A DNA stretch of 64,000 nucleotides, from assembly GCA_963082975.1 (NCBI GenBank), contig OY720345.1:80631034-80695033 (forward strand), written 5' to 3'. Of this stretch, positions 52,370 through 64,000 are shown one piece after another. The DNA is from Labia minor. Its lineage: Eukaryota > Arthropoda > Insecta > Dermaptera > Spongiphoridae. Position 1 is the first letter of the stretch. Every line of letters begins with the position of its first letter. A program made the translations under genes and the position numbers. The notes beneath the pieces were generated by a model, which worked only from the letters and a program-made list of their open reading frames with translations, ran no database searches and had not been told where the DNA came from.

Positions 52370-54003
52370 AAATTTTTATGTCAAAATTTAAGGTCCCAAA
52401 AGCAATGAGAGATTGTGGCCGCACGGGTAAATCGGCTAGCAGATTAGCTCGTGTTGGAGATACCCCGGCGTGTAGTCGGGCCTCGGTTTGTGCCTGGGCA
52501 ACTTCTCTAATTTTTTTCATTTTTTCAGTATATGATTAAAAAAATAACTACTCCTTAAATATTTAAATTCATTCTATTAATATCTTTATATATTAAATAT
52601 TGAATAAATGTTAAATTTTATACTAAACATTTAAAGGAAATATTTAAAAATTTAAAATATAGTCATACGATATTTACAGATTAAGAGTAAATATGGAAAA
52701 AAAATCTGATAGCCAATGAGAAATAAGCACGTGACCTAATACTTCTCCCTATTGGGTATAAATAAGAGGTTCATGACAAAACTGTCATGGTCCAGATAGT
52801 CTTTAAAAAATAATTTTTTAATATATATTCAATTAAATACTGAAAGAGATATTCGTATTAATATATATCTAATATAGCTATATATATTTTAAATGAAATA
52901 GTTTCTCTAATTTTATCAAGTATTATATATAAAAAATTTTTCAAAAAAGCAAATTTATTCTATTATAAAAAAAATCTATTCAGATGAGCTGCGAAATCAA
53001 TGTATATTTATATATAGAAAAAAAAAAATTTCTGTTATTTGTTTTCTATATTTTTATTTATGTTTAAGTAAATAAAAAAAATATCTTTATAATATAGAAT
53101 ATGGATCCTTAAAATCAATGAATATTTGCAAATTAATAAGGATTTTATATTATAATATATATAAAATTAAAAATAATAATAAAAATATCCAAATTTCATT
53201 TAAGGTGAGTCTAAATATGTAGTTCGGTTCTTTAGCAAATTTATGATAAATTATAGTTCAATTTCAAGAATATTTAGGTTTGTCAATTTTTAATTTCATT
53301 TCAAATTCAACATATATATAAATATATTCATATAAAGTATATTTAAAAATTAAAAAAAAGCTTTTAAAATTTTTATAAAAAATATTGATATGTTTGGTTG
53401 CATATAAGCCAGGCGTTTCTTCAAATGAAATTTAATCTTAAAAAATTAGTTAAATTAATTTTTTTTAACCTGGTAATCATTCTTACCGAAAATTAAAAAT
53501 AAACAAATTTAGCATGATTTTGATATTAAAATAGAAAAAATATATTATATTAGTTTTGTTAATATCTTGACTGAAACATTTCATTAATAGTATTCATTTT
53601 GAAATTATTTATCCACTATATTCACAATTTACATTCAATAAAATTGAAATAATTTTCTCATTAATATAAATATGTTGATTTTGATACTAAAATTTAAATT
53701 AATATTTATGTTCTATAGAATTAAATCCACTTTAATAATTAATAAAAATTAATGAAGAAAAAATTCGTATAAATTATAAATAAAGTGAAATTTTTTTGTT
53801 TATCTATTTGAAATTCAAATTAACATTCTAATAATTAATGAAATTTATTAAAATTTAAAAAATACACAAAAAAAAAAATGAAAAAAAATATTCCCTATTT
53901 TACTATTAAATTTAATAATAAAATATTTTTTTTTTAAATTTCATATTATATTTATTGAAAAAAAAAAAATATTTATCTTAATATATACACATCATTGATT
54001 GTT
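52370..54003 (+). repeat. Satellite unit U33 (1,634 bp)
   Basis: Its 3' half is the same as U32, but with GGATCC. It has a hybrid hairpin flank (GGTTC on the left, GGTCC on the right) and a private TATAAATAAGAGG after the TATA motif where others read TATAAATTAGAGG. Confidence 0.98.
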
Positions 54004-55638
54004 AAATTTTTATGTCAAAATTTAAGGTCCCAAAAGCAATGAGAGATTGTGGCCGCACGGGTAAATCGGCTAGCAGATTAGCTCGTGTTGGAGATACCTT
54101 GGCGTGTAGTCGGGCCTCGGTTTGTGCCTGGGCAACTTCTCTAATTTTTTTCATTTTTTCAGTATATGATTAAAAAAATAACTACTCCTTAAATATTTAA
54201 ATTCATTCTATTAATATCTTTATATATTAAATATTGAATAAATGTTAAATTTTATACTAAACATTTAAAGGAAATATTTAAAAATTTAAAATATAGTCAT
54301 ACGATATTTACAGATTAAGAGTAAATATGGAAAAAAAATCTGATAGCCAATGAGAAATAAGCACGTGACCTAATACTTCTCCCTATTGGGTATAAATTAG
54401 AGGTTCATGACAAAACTGTCATGGTACAGATAGTCTTTAAAAAATAATTTTTTAATATATATTCAATTAAATACTGAAAGAGATATTCGTATTAATATAT
54501 ATCTAATATAGCTATATATATTTTAAATGAAATAGTTTCTCTAATTTTATCAAGTATTATATATAAAAAATTTTTCAAAAAAGCAAATTTATTCTATTAT
54601 AAAAAAAATCTATTCAGATGAGCTGCGAAATCAATGTATATTTATATATAGATAAAAAATAATTTCTGTTATTTGTTTTCTATATTTTTATTTATGTTTA
54701 AGTAAATAAAAAAAATATCTTTATAATATAGAATATGGATCCTTAAAATCAATGAATATTTGCAAATTAATAAGGATTTTATATTTTAATATATATAAAA
54801 TTAAAAATAATAATAAAAATATCCAAATTTCATTTAAGGTGAGTCTAAATATGTAGTTCGGTTCTTTAGCAAATTTATGATAAATTATAGTTCAATTTCA
54901 AGAATATTTAGGTTTGTCAATTTTTAATTTCATTTCAAATTCAACATATATATAAATATATTCATATAAAGTATATTTAAAAATTAAAAAAAAGCTTTTA
55001 AAATTTTTATAAAAAATATTGATATGTTTGGTTGCATATAAGCCAGGCGTTTCTTCAAATGAAATTTAATCTTAAAAAATTAGTTAAATTAATTTTTTTT
55101 AACCTGGTAATCATTCTTACCGAAAATTAAAAATAAACAAATTTAGCATGATTTTGATATTAAAATAGAAAAAATATATTATATTAGTTTTGTTAATATC
55201 TTGACTGAAACATTTCATTAATAGTATTCATTTTCAAATTATTTATCCACTATCTTCACAATTTACATTCAATAAAATTGAAATAATTTTCTCATTAATA
55301 TAAATATGTTGATTGTGATAGTAAAATTTAAATTAATATTTATCTTCTATAGAATTAAATCCACTTTAATAATTAATAAAAATTAATGAAGAGAAAATTC
55401 GTATAAATTATAAATAAAGTGAAATTTTTTTGTTTATCTATTTGAAATTCAAATTAACATTCTAATTATTAATTAAATTTATTAAAATTTAAAAAATACA
55501 AAAAAAAAATAAATGAAAAAAAATATTCCCTATTTTACTATTAAATTTAATAATAAAATATTTTTTTTTTAAATTTCATATTATATTTATTGAAAAAAAA
55601 AAAATATTTATCTTAATATATACACATCATTGATTGTT
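54004..55638 (+). repeat. Satellite unit U34 (1,635 bp)
   Basis: It has TT at 96-97, TATTTTAAT, the short ACATTC allele, the G-type block and the ATTAATTAA tail. A private TTTTCAAATTATT replaces TTTTGAAATTATT. Apart from TT it is of the U27 class and, like U27, is followed by a T-type unit. Confidence 0.98.
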
Positions 55639-57272
55639 AAATTTTTATGTCAAAATTTAAGGTCCCAAAAGCAATGAGAGATTGTGGCCGCACGGGTAAA
55701 TCGGCTAGCAGATTAGCTCGTGTTGGAGATACCCCGGCGTTTAGTCGGGCCTCGGTTTGTGCCTGGGCAACTTCTCTAATTTTTTTCATTTTTTCAGTAT
55801 ATGATTAAAAAAATAACTACTCCTTAAATATTTAAATTCATTCTATTAATATCTTTATATATTAAATATTGAATAAATGTTAAATTTTATACTAAACATT
55901 TAAAGGAAATATTTAAAAATTTAAAATATAGTCATACGATATTTACAGATTAAGAGTAAATATGGAAAAAAAATCTGATAGCCAATGAGAAATAAGCACG
56001 TGACCTAATACTTCTCCCTATTGGGTATAAATTAGAGGTTCATGACAAAACTGTCATGGTACAGATAGTCTTTAAAAAATAATTTTTTAATATATATTCA
56101 ATTAAATACTGAAAGAGATATTCGTATTAATATATATCTAATATAGCTATATATATTTTAAATGAAATAGTTTCTCTAATTTTATCAAGTATTATATATA
56201 AAAAATTTTTCAAAAAAGCAAATTTATTCTATTATAAAAAAAATCTATTCAGATGAGCTGCGAAATCAATGTATATTTATATATAGATAAAAAATAATTT
56301 CTGTTATTTGTTTTCTATATTTTTATTTATGTTTAAGTAAATAAAAAAAATATCTTTATAATATAGAATATGGATCCTTAAAATCAATGAATATTTGCAA
56401 ATTAATAAGGATTTTATATTTTAATATATATAAAATTAAAAATAATAATAAAAATATCCAAATTTCATTTAAGGTGAGTCTAAATATGTAGTTCGGTTCT
56501 TTAGCAAATTTATGATAAATTATAGTTCAATTTCAAGAATATTTAGGTTTGTCAATTTTTAATTTCATTTCAAATTCAACATATATATAAATATATTCAT
56601 ATAAAGTATATTTAAAAATTAAAAAAAAGCTTTTAAAATTTTTATAAAAAATATTGATATGTTTGGTTGCATATAAGCCAGGCGTTTCTTCAAATGAAAT
56701 TTAATCTTAAAAAATTAGTTAAATTAATTTTTTTTAACCTGGTAATCATTCTTACCGAAAATTAAAAATAAACAAATTTAGCATGATTTTGATATTAAAA
56801 TAGAAAAAATATATTATATTAGTTTTGTTAATATCTTGACTGAAACATTTCATTAATAGTATTCATTTTGAAATTATTTATCCACTATCTTCACAATTTA
56901 CATTCAATAAAATTGAAATAATTTTCTCATTAATATAAATATGTTGATTTTGATACTAAAATTTAAATTAATATTTATGTTCTATAGAATTAAATCCACT
57001 TTAATAATTAATAAAAATTAATGAAGAAAAAATTCGTATAAATTATAAATAAAGTGAAATTTTTTTGTTTATCTATTTGAAATTCAAATTAACATTCTAT
57101 TAATTAATGAAATTTATTAAAATTTAAAAAATACACAAAAAAAAAAATGAAAAAAAATATTCCCTATTTTACTATTAAATTTAATAATAAAATATTTTTT
57201 TTTTAAATTTCATATTATATTTATTGAAAAAAAAAAAATATTTATCTTAATATATACACATCATTGATTGTT
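55639..57272 (+). repeat. Satellite unit U35 (1,634 bp)
   Basis: It has T at 103, TATTTTAAT, the short ACATTC allele, the T-type block and the CTATTAATT / ACACA tail, the same set as U28. It is followed by U36, just as U24 (same 3' half) is followed by U25. Confidence 0.98.
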
Positions 57273-58907
57273 AAATTTTTATGTCAAAATTTAAGGTCCC
57301 AAAAGCAATGAGAGATTGTGGCCGCACGGGTAAATCGGCTAGCAGATTAGCTCGTGTTGGAGATACCCCGGCGTGTAGTCGGGCCTCGGTTTGTGCCTGG
57401 GCAACTTCTCTAATTTTTTTCATTTTTTCAGTATATGATTAAAAAAATAACTACTCCTTAAATATTTAAATTCATTCTATTAATATCTTTATATATTAAA
57501 TATTGAATAAATGTTAAATTTTATACTAAACATTTAAAGGAAATATTTAAAAATTTAAAATATAGTCATACGATATTTACAGATTAAGAGTAAATATGGA
57601 AAAAAAATCTGATAGCCAATGAGAAATAAGCACGTGACCTAATACTTCTCCCTATTGGGTATAAATTAGAGGTTCATGACAAAACTGTCATGGTACAGAT
57701 AGTCTTTAAAAAATAATTTTTTAATATATATTCAATTAAATACTGAAAGAGATATTCGTATTAATATATATCTAATATAGCTATATATATTTTAAATGAA
57801 ATAGTTTCTCTAATTTTATCAAGTATTATATATAAAAAATTTTTCAAAAAAGCAAATTTATTCTATTATAAAAAAAATCTATTCAGATGAGCTGCGAAAT
57901 CAATGTATATTTATATATAGATAAAAAATAATTTCTGTTATTTGTTTTCTATATTTTTATTTATGTTTAAGTAAATAAAAAAAATATCTTTATAATATAG
58001 AATATGGATCCTTAAAATCAATGAATATTTGCAAATTAATAAGGATTTTATATTATAATATATATAAAATTAAAAATAATAATAAAAATATCCAAATTTC
58101 ATTTAAGGTGAGTCTAAATATGTAGTTCGGTTCTTTAGCAAATTTATGATAAATTATAGTTCAATTTCAAGAATATTTAGGTTTGTCAATTTTTAATTTC
58201 ATTTCAAATTCAACATATATATAAATATATTCATATAAAGTATATTTAAAAATTAAAAAAAAGCTTTTAAAATTTTTATAAAAAATATTGATATGTTTGG
58301 TTGCATATAAGCCAGGCGTTTCTTCAAATGAAATTTAATCTTAAAAAATTAGTTAAATTAATTTTTTTTAACCTGGTAATCATTCTTACCGAAAATTAAA
58401 AATAAACAAATTTAGCATGATTTTGATATTAAAATAGAAAAAATATATTATATTAGTTTTGTTAATATCTTGACTGAAACATTTCATTAATAGTATTCAT
58501 TTTGAAATTATTTATCCACTATCTTCACAATTTACATTCAATAAAATTGAAATAATTTTCTCATTAATATAAATATGTTGATTGTGATAGTAAAATTTAA
58601 ATTAATATTTATCTTCTATAGAATTAAATCCACTTTAATAATTAATAAAAATTAATGAAGAGAAAATGCGTATAAATTATAAATAAAGTGAAATTTTTTT
58701 GTTTATCTATTTGAAATTCAAATTAACATTCTAATTATTAATAAAATTTATTAAAATTTAAAAAATACAAAAAAAAAATAAATGAAAAAAAATATTCCCT
58801 ATTTTACTATTAAATTTAATAATAAAATATTTTTTTTTTAAATTTCATATTATATTTATTGAAAAAAAAAAAATATTTATCTTAATATATACACATCATT
58901 GATTGTT
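57273..58907 (+). repeat. Satellite unit U36 (1,635 bp), copy of U25
   Basis: It shares the diagnostic AAAATGCGTAT and ATTATTAATAAAA alleles and the exact length with U25, 17,993 bp upstream. Confidence 0.98.
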
Positions 58908-60544
58908 AAATTTTTATGTCAAAATTTAAGGTCCCAAAAGCAATGAGAGATTGTGGCCGCACGGGTAAATCGGCTAGCAGATTAGCTCGTGTTGGAGATA
59001 CCCCGGCGTGTAGTCGGGCCTCGGTTTGTGCCTGGGCAACTTCTCTAATTTTTTTCATTTTTTCAGTATATGATTAAAAAAATAACTACTCCTTAAATAT
59101 TTAAATTCATTCTATTAATATCTTTATATATTAAATATTGAATAAATGTTAAATTTTATACTAAACATTTAAAGGAAATATTTAAAAATTTAAAATATAG
59201 TCATACGATATTTACAGATTAAGAGTAAATATGGAAAAAAAAATCTGATAGCCAATGAGAAATAAGCACGTGACCTAATACTTCTCCCTATTGGGTATAA
59301 ATTAGAGGTTCATGACAAAACTGTCATGGTACAGATAGTCTTTAAAAAATAATTTTTTAATATATATTCAATTAAATACTGAAAGAGATATTCGTATTAA
59401 TATATATCTAATATAGCTATATATATTTTAAATGAAATAGTTTCTCTAATTTTATCAAGTATTATATATAAAAAATTTTTAAAAAAGCAAATTTATTCTA
59501 TTATAAAAAAAATCTATTCAGATGAGCTGCGAAATCAATGTATATTTATATATAGAAAAAAAAAATTTCTGTTATTTGTTTTCTATATTTTTATTTATGT
59601 TTAAGTAAATAAAAAAAATATCTTTATAATATAGAATATGGATTCTTAAAATCAATGAATATTTGCAAATTAATAAGGATTTTATATTATAATATATATA
59701 AAATTAAAAATAATAATAAAAATATCCAAATTTCATTTAAGGTGAGTCTAAATATGTAGTTCGGTTCTTTAGCAAATTTATGATAAATTATAGTTCAATT
59801 TCAAGAATATTTAGGTTTGTCAATTTTTAATTTCATTTCAAATTCAACATATATATAAATATATTCATATAAAGTATATTTAAAAATTAAAAAAAAGCTT
59901 TTAAAATTTTTATAAAAAATATTGATATGTTTGGTTGCATATAAGCCAGGCGTTTCTTCAAATGAAATTTAATCTTAAAAAATTAGTTAAATTAATTTTT
60001 TTTAACCTGGTAATCATTCTTACCGAAAATTAAAAATAAACAAATTTAGCATGATTTTGATATTAAAATAGAAAAAATATATTATATTAGTTTTGTTAAT
60101 ATCTTGACTGAAACATTTCATTAATAGTATTCATTTTGAAATTATTTATCCACTATCTTCACAATTTACACACATTCAATAAAATTGAAATAATTTTCTC
60201 ATTAATATAAATATGTTGATTGTGATAGTAAAATTTAAATTAATATTTATCTTCTATAGAATTAAATCCACTTTAATAATTAATAAAAATTAATGAAGAG
60301 AAAATTCGTATAAATTATAAATAAAGTGAAATTTTTTTGTTTATCTATTTGAAATTCAAATTAACATTCTAATAATTAATGAAATTTATTAAAATTTAAA
60401 AAATACACAAAAAAAAAAATGAAAAAAAATATTCCCTATTTTACTATTAAATTTAATAATAAAATATTTTTTTTTTAAATTTCATATTATATTTATTGAA
60501 AAAAAAAAAATATTTATCTTAATATATACACATCATTGATTGTT
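58908..60544 (+). repeat. Satellite unit U37 (1,637 bp), copy of U26
   Basis: It shares the TTTTTAAAAAAGC allele, GGATTC, the G-type block with AATAATT / ACACA tail and the exact length with U26, 17,993 bp upstream. Confidence 0.98.
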
Positions 60545-62182
60545 AAATTTTTATGTCAAAATTTAAGGTCCCAAAAGCAATGAGAGATTGTGGCCGCACG
60601 GGTAAATCGGCTAGCAGATTAGCTCGTGTTGGAGATACCTTGGCGTGTAGTCGGGCCTCGGTTTGTGCCTGGGCAACTTCTCTAATTTTTTTCATTTTTT
60701 CAGTATATGATTAAAAAAATAACTACTCCTTAAATATTTAAATTCATTCTATTAATATCTTTATATATTAAATATTGAATAAATGTTAAATTTTATACTA
60801 AACATTTAAAGGAAATATTTAAAAATTTAAAATATAGTCATACGATATTTACAGATTAAGAGTAAATATGGAAAAAAAAATCTGATAGCCAATGAGAAAT
60901 AAGCACGTGACCTAATACTTCTCCCTATTGGGTATAAATTAGAGGTTCATGACAAAACTGTCATGGTACAGATAGTCTTTAAAAAATAATTTTTTAATAT
61001 ATATTCAATTAAATACTGAAAGAGATATTCGTATTAATATATATCTAATATAGCTATATATATTTTAAATGAAATAGTTTCTCTAATTTTATCAAGTATT
61101 ATATATAAAAAATTTTTCAAAAAAGCAAATTTATTCTATTATAAAAAAAATCTATTCAGATGAGCTGCGAAATCAATGTATATTTATATATAGAAAAAAA
61201 AAATTTCTGTTATTTGTTTTCTATATTTTTATTTATGTTTAAGTAAATAAAAAAAATATCTTTATAATATAGAATATGGATCCTTAAAATCAATGAATAT
61301 TTGCAAATTAATAAGGATTTTATATTATAATATATATAAAATTAAAAATAATAATAAAAATATCCAAACTTCATTTAAGGTGAGTCTAAATATGTAGTTC
61401 GGTTCTTTAGCAAATTTATGATAAATTATAGTTCAATTTCAAGAATATTTAGGTTTGTCAATTTTTAATTTCATTTCAAATTCAACATATATATAAATAT
61501 ATTCATATAAAGTATATTTAAAAATTAAAAAAAAGCTTTTAAAATTTTTATAAAAAATATTGATATGTTCGGTTGCATATAAGCCAGGCGTTTCTTCAAA
61601 TGAAATTTAATCTTAAAAAATTAGTTAAAATAATTTTTTTTAACCTGGTAATCATTCTTACCGAAAATTAAAAATAAACAAATTTAGCATGATTTTGATA
61701 TTAAAATAGAAAAAATATATTATATTAGTTTTGTTAATATCTTGACTGAAACATTTCATTAATAGTATTCATTTTGAAATTATTTATCCACTATCTTCAC
61801 AATTTACACACATTCAATAAAATTGAAATAATTTTCTCATTAATATAAATATGTTGATTGTGATAGTAAAATTTAAATTAATATTTATCTTCTATAGAAT
61901 TAAATCCACTTTAATAATTAATAAAAATTAATGAAGAGAAAATTCGTATAAATTATAAATAAAGTGAAATTTTTTTGTTTATCTATTTGAAATTCAAATT
62001 AACATTCTAATTATTAATGAAATTTATTAAAATTTAAAAAATACAAAAAAAAAATAAATGAAAAAAAATATTCCCTATTTTACTATTAAATTTAATAATA
62101 AAATATTTTTTTTTTAAATTTCATATTATATTTATTGAAAAAAAAAAATATTTATCTTAATATATACACATCATTGATTGTT
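60545..62182 (+). repeat. Satellite unit U38 (1,638 bp), copy of U30
   Basis: It carries TT at 96-97 and the AAACTTC, ATGTTCGG and AAAATAATTT alleles otherwise seen only in U30, 13,087 bp upstream. Confidence 0.98.
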
Positions 62183-63821
62183 AAATTTTTATGTCAAAAT
62201 TTAAGGTCCCAAAAGCAATGAGAGATTGTGGCCGCACGGGTAAATCGGCTAGCAGATTAGCTCGTGTTGGAGATACCCCGGCGTGTAGTCGGGCCTCGGT
62301 TTGTGCCTGGGCAACTTCTCTAATTTTTTTCATTTTTTCAGTATATGATTAAAAAAATAACTACTCCTTAAATATTTAAATTCATTCTATTAATATCTTT
62401 ATATATTAAATATTGAATAAATGTTAAATTTTATACTAAACATTTAAAGGAATTATTTAAAAATTTAAAATATAGTCATACGATATTTACAGATTAAGAG
62501 TAAATATGGAAAAAAAAATCTGATAGCCAATGAGAAATAAGCACGTGACCTAATACTTCTCCCTATTGGGTATAAATTAGAGGTTCATGACAAAACTGTC
62601 ATGGTACAGATAGTCTTTAAAAAATAATTTTTTAATATATATTCAATTAAATACTGAAAGAGATATTCGTATTAATATATATCTAATATAGCTATATATA
62701 TTTTAAATGAAATAGTTTCTCTAATTTTATCAAGTATTATATATAAAAAATTTTTCAAAAAAGCAAATTTATTCTATTATAAAAAAAATCTATTCAGATG
62801 AGCTGCGAAATCAATGTATATTTATATATAGAAAAAAAAAAATTTCTGTTATTTGTTTTCTATATTTTTATTTATGTTTAAGTAAATAAAAAAAATATCT
62901 TTATAATATAGAATATGGATTCTTAAAATCAATGAATATTTGCAAATTAATAAGGATTTTATATTATAATATATATAAAATTAAAAATAATAATAAAAAT
63001 ATCCAAATTTCTTTTAAGGTGAGTCTAAATATGTAGTTCGGTTCTTTAGCAAATTTATGATAAATTATAGTTCAATTTCAAGAATATTTAGGTTTGTCAA
63101 TTTTTAATTTCATTTCAAATTCAACATATATATAAATATATTCATATAAAGTATATTTAAAAATTAAAAAAAAGCTTTTAAAATTTTTATAAAAAATATT
63201 GATATGTTTGGTTGCATATAAGCCAGGCGTTTCTTCAAATGAAATTTAATCTTAAAAAATTAGTTAAATTAATTTTTTTTAACCTGGTAATCATTCTTAC
63301 CGAAAATTAAAAATAAACAAATTTAGCATGATTTTGATATTAAAATAGAAAAAATATATTATATTAGTTTTGTTAATATCTTGACTGAAACATTTCATTA
63401 ATAGTATTCATTTTGAAATTATTTATCCACTATCTTCACAATTTACACACATTCAATAAAATTGAAATAATTTTCTCATTAATATAAATATGTTGATTGT
63501 GATAGTAAAATTTAAATTAATATTTATCTTCTATAGAATTAAATCCACTTTAATAATTAATAAAAATTAATGAAGAGAAAATTCGTATAAATTATAAATA
63601 AAGTGAAATTTTTTTGTTTATCTATTTGAAATTCAAATTAACATTCTAATTATTAATGAAATTTATTAAAATTTAAAAAATACAAAAAAAAAATAAATGA
63701 AAAAAAATATTCCCTATTTTACTATTAAATTTAATAATAAAATATTTTTTTTTTAAATTTCATATTATATTTATTGAAAAAAAAAAATATTTATCTTAAT
63801 ATATACACATCATTGATTGTT
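62183..63821 (+). repeat. Satellite unit U39 (1,639 bp), copy of U31
   Basis: It carries GGAATTATTT and TTTCTTTTAAGG, otherwise seen only in U31, 13,087 bp upstream. Confidence 0.98.
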
Positions 63822-64000
63822 AAATTTTTATGTCAAAATTTAAGGTCCCAAAAGCAATGAGAGATTGTGGCCGCACGGGTAAATCGGCTAGCAGATTAGC
63901 TCGTGTTGGAGATACCCCGGCGTGTAGTCGGGCCTCGGTTTGTGCCTGGGCAACTTCTCTAATTTTTTTCATTTTTTCAGTATATGATTAAAAAAATAAC
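63822..64000 (+). repeat. Satellite unit U40, first 179 bp, cut by the window end
   Basis: It holds the full GC island (CC at 96-97, G at 103) and the acceptor-like tract, and ends in ATTAAAAAAATAAC. U31, the counterpart of U39, is followed by U32, so U40 may be a U32-like unit. That is inference. Confidence 0.97.

Larger units (their letters stand above)
1..64000. repeat. Tandem satellite array, ~1.64-kb unit, 39 full copies plus a partial
   Basis: The same AT-rich unit of 1,633-1,640 bp repeats head to tail in one orientation from first base to last. I located the unit start AAATTTTTATG at 40 positions. Length differences come mostly from A or T runs and one 4-bp indel (ACACACATTC versus ACATTC). 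Scored markers, as offsets from unit start: 96-97 CC/TT; 103 G/T; hairpin flank near 399-424; ATAAAAAATAA versus an A run near 649; GGATCC/GGATTC at 734; TATTATAAT/TATTTTAAT near 780; TTTAGC/TTTGGC near 863; the 4-bp indel near 1262; G-type (GTGATAG, TATCTTC, AAGAGAAAA) versus T-type (TTGATAC, TATGTTC, AAGAAAAAA) block at about 1312-1400; and tail variants near 1468-1515. No element, gene or spacer interrupts the array and no array end is visible. Copy number in such an array depends on the assembly being correct. Confidence 0.99.

Noticed and set aside
1-64000. CRISPR array
   Set aside because: The repeat is 1.64 kb and contiguous, with no unique spacers; the scale and lack of spacers exclude it.
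1-64000. Tandem rDNA, histone or snRNA gene cluster
   Set aside because: I looked for rRNA, histone coding frames and the conserved starts of U1, U2, U4, U5 and U6 and found none; the histone stem-loop consensus is also absent.
1-64000. LTR element, LINE or DNA transposon as source of the repeat
   Set aside because: No long terminal repeats, target-site duplications, primer-binding site or enzyme domains are visible in the unit.

Overview
The whole 64 kb is one head-to-tail tandem array. I count 39 complete copies of a unit of about 1,637 bp (1,633-1,640 bp by direct counting) plus the first 179 bp of a fortieth. No unrelated sequence, flank, insertion or single-copy gene interrupts it, and both ends of the array lie outside the window. 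I call the units U1-U40; each starts at the AAATTTTTATG motif, so position 1 happens to be the start of U1. Copies are nearly identical: differences are a few dozen recurrent marker sites and changes in A/T run length.

The DNA is extremely AT-rich (I estimate roughly 15-20% GC in most of the unit) and no open reading frame longer than about 54 codons is apparent. This points to a satellite-type array of a eukaryotic nuclear genome, such as pericentromeric DNA, a sex or B chromosome, or a spacer-type array. The species or phylum cannot be told from the sequence. Nothing bacterial, viral or organellar is recognisable.

Each unit has the same layout (coordinates in U1; add the unit start minus 1 for other units, allowing for indels of a few bases). 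(1) A sharp GC-rich island at 23-137 (64 of 115 bases G/C), covered by a 53-codon ORF on the plus strand and a 50-codon ORF on the minus strand, ending in a pyrimidine/T-rich tract that also looks like a 3' splice site or a Pol III stop. (2) An AT-rich stretch to about 340. (3) A promoter-like cluster at 344-420: CCAAT box, CACGTG E-box, inverted CCAAT box, TATAAAT, and then a perfect 7-bp hairpin. (4) AT-rich DNA with a 12-bp palindrome (503-514) and a consensus 5' splice donor (833-841). (5) A GGTAA/TTACC inverted repeat near 1103-1118. (6) A variable 3' block (about 1260-1510) that exists in two linked haplotypes. (7) A perfect 15-bp poly-A/T foldback (1557-1609) just before the next unit.

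At larger scale the array is not a uniform series. Linked markers show an exact trimer higher-order repeat (U4-6 = U7-9, spacing 4,910 bp), a tetramer-like rhythm (U13-16, U17-20, U21-24) and a late segmental duplication (U25-26 and U30-31 reappear as U36-39 without the three units U27-29). Several units are recombinants between haplotypes. This is the signature of recent unequal exchange and gene conversion. The most interesting question is whether the promoter-like cluster, GC island and splice-like signals make each unit a transcription unit, that is, a tandem non-coding RNA gene family and not inert satellite. The sequence alone cannot settle this.
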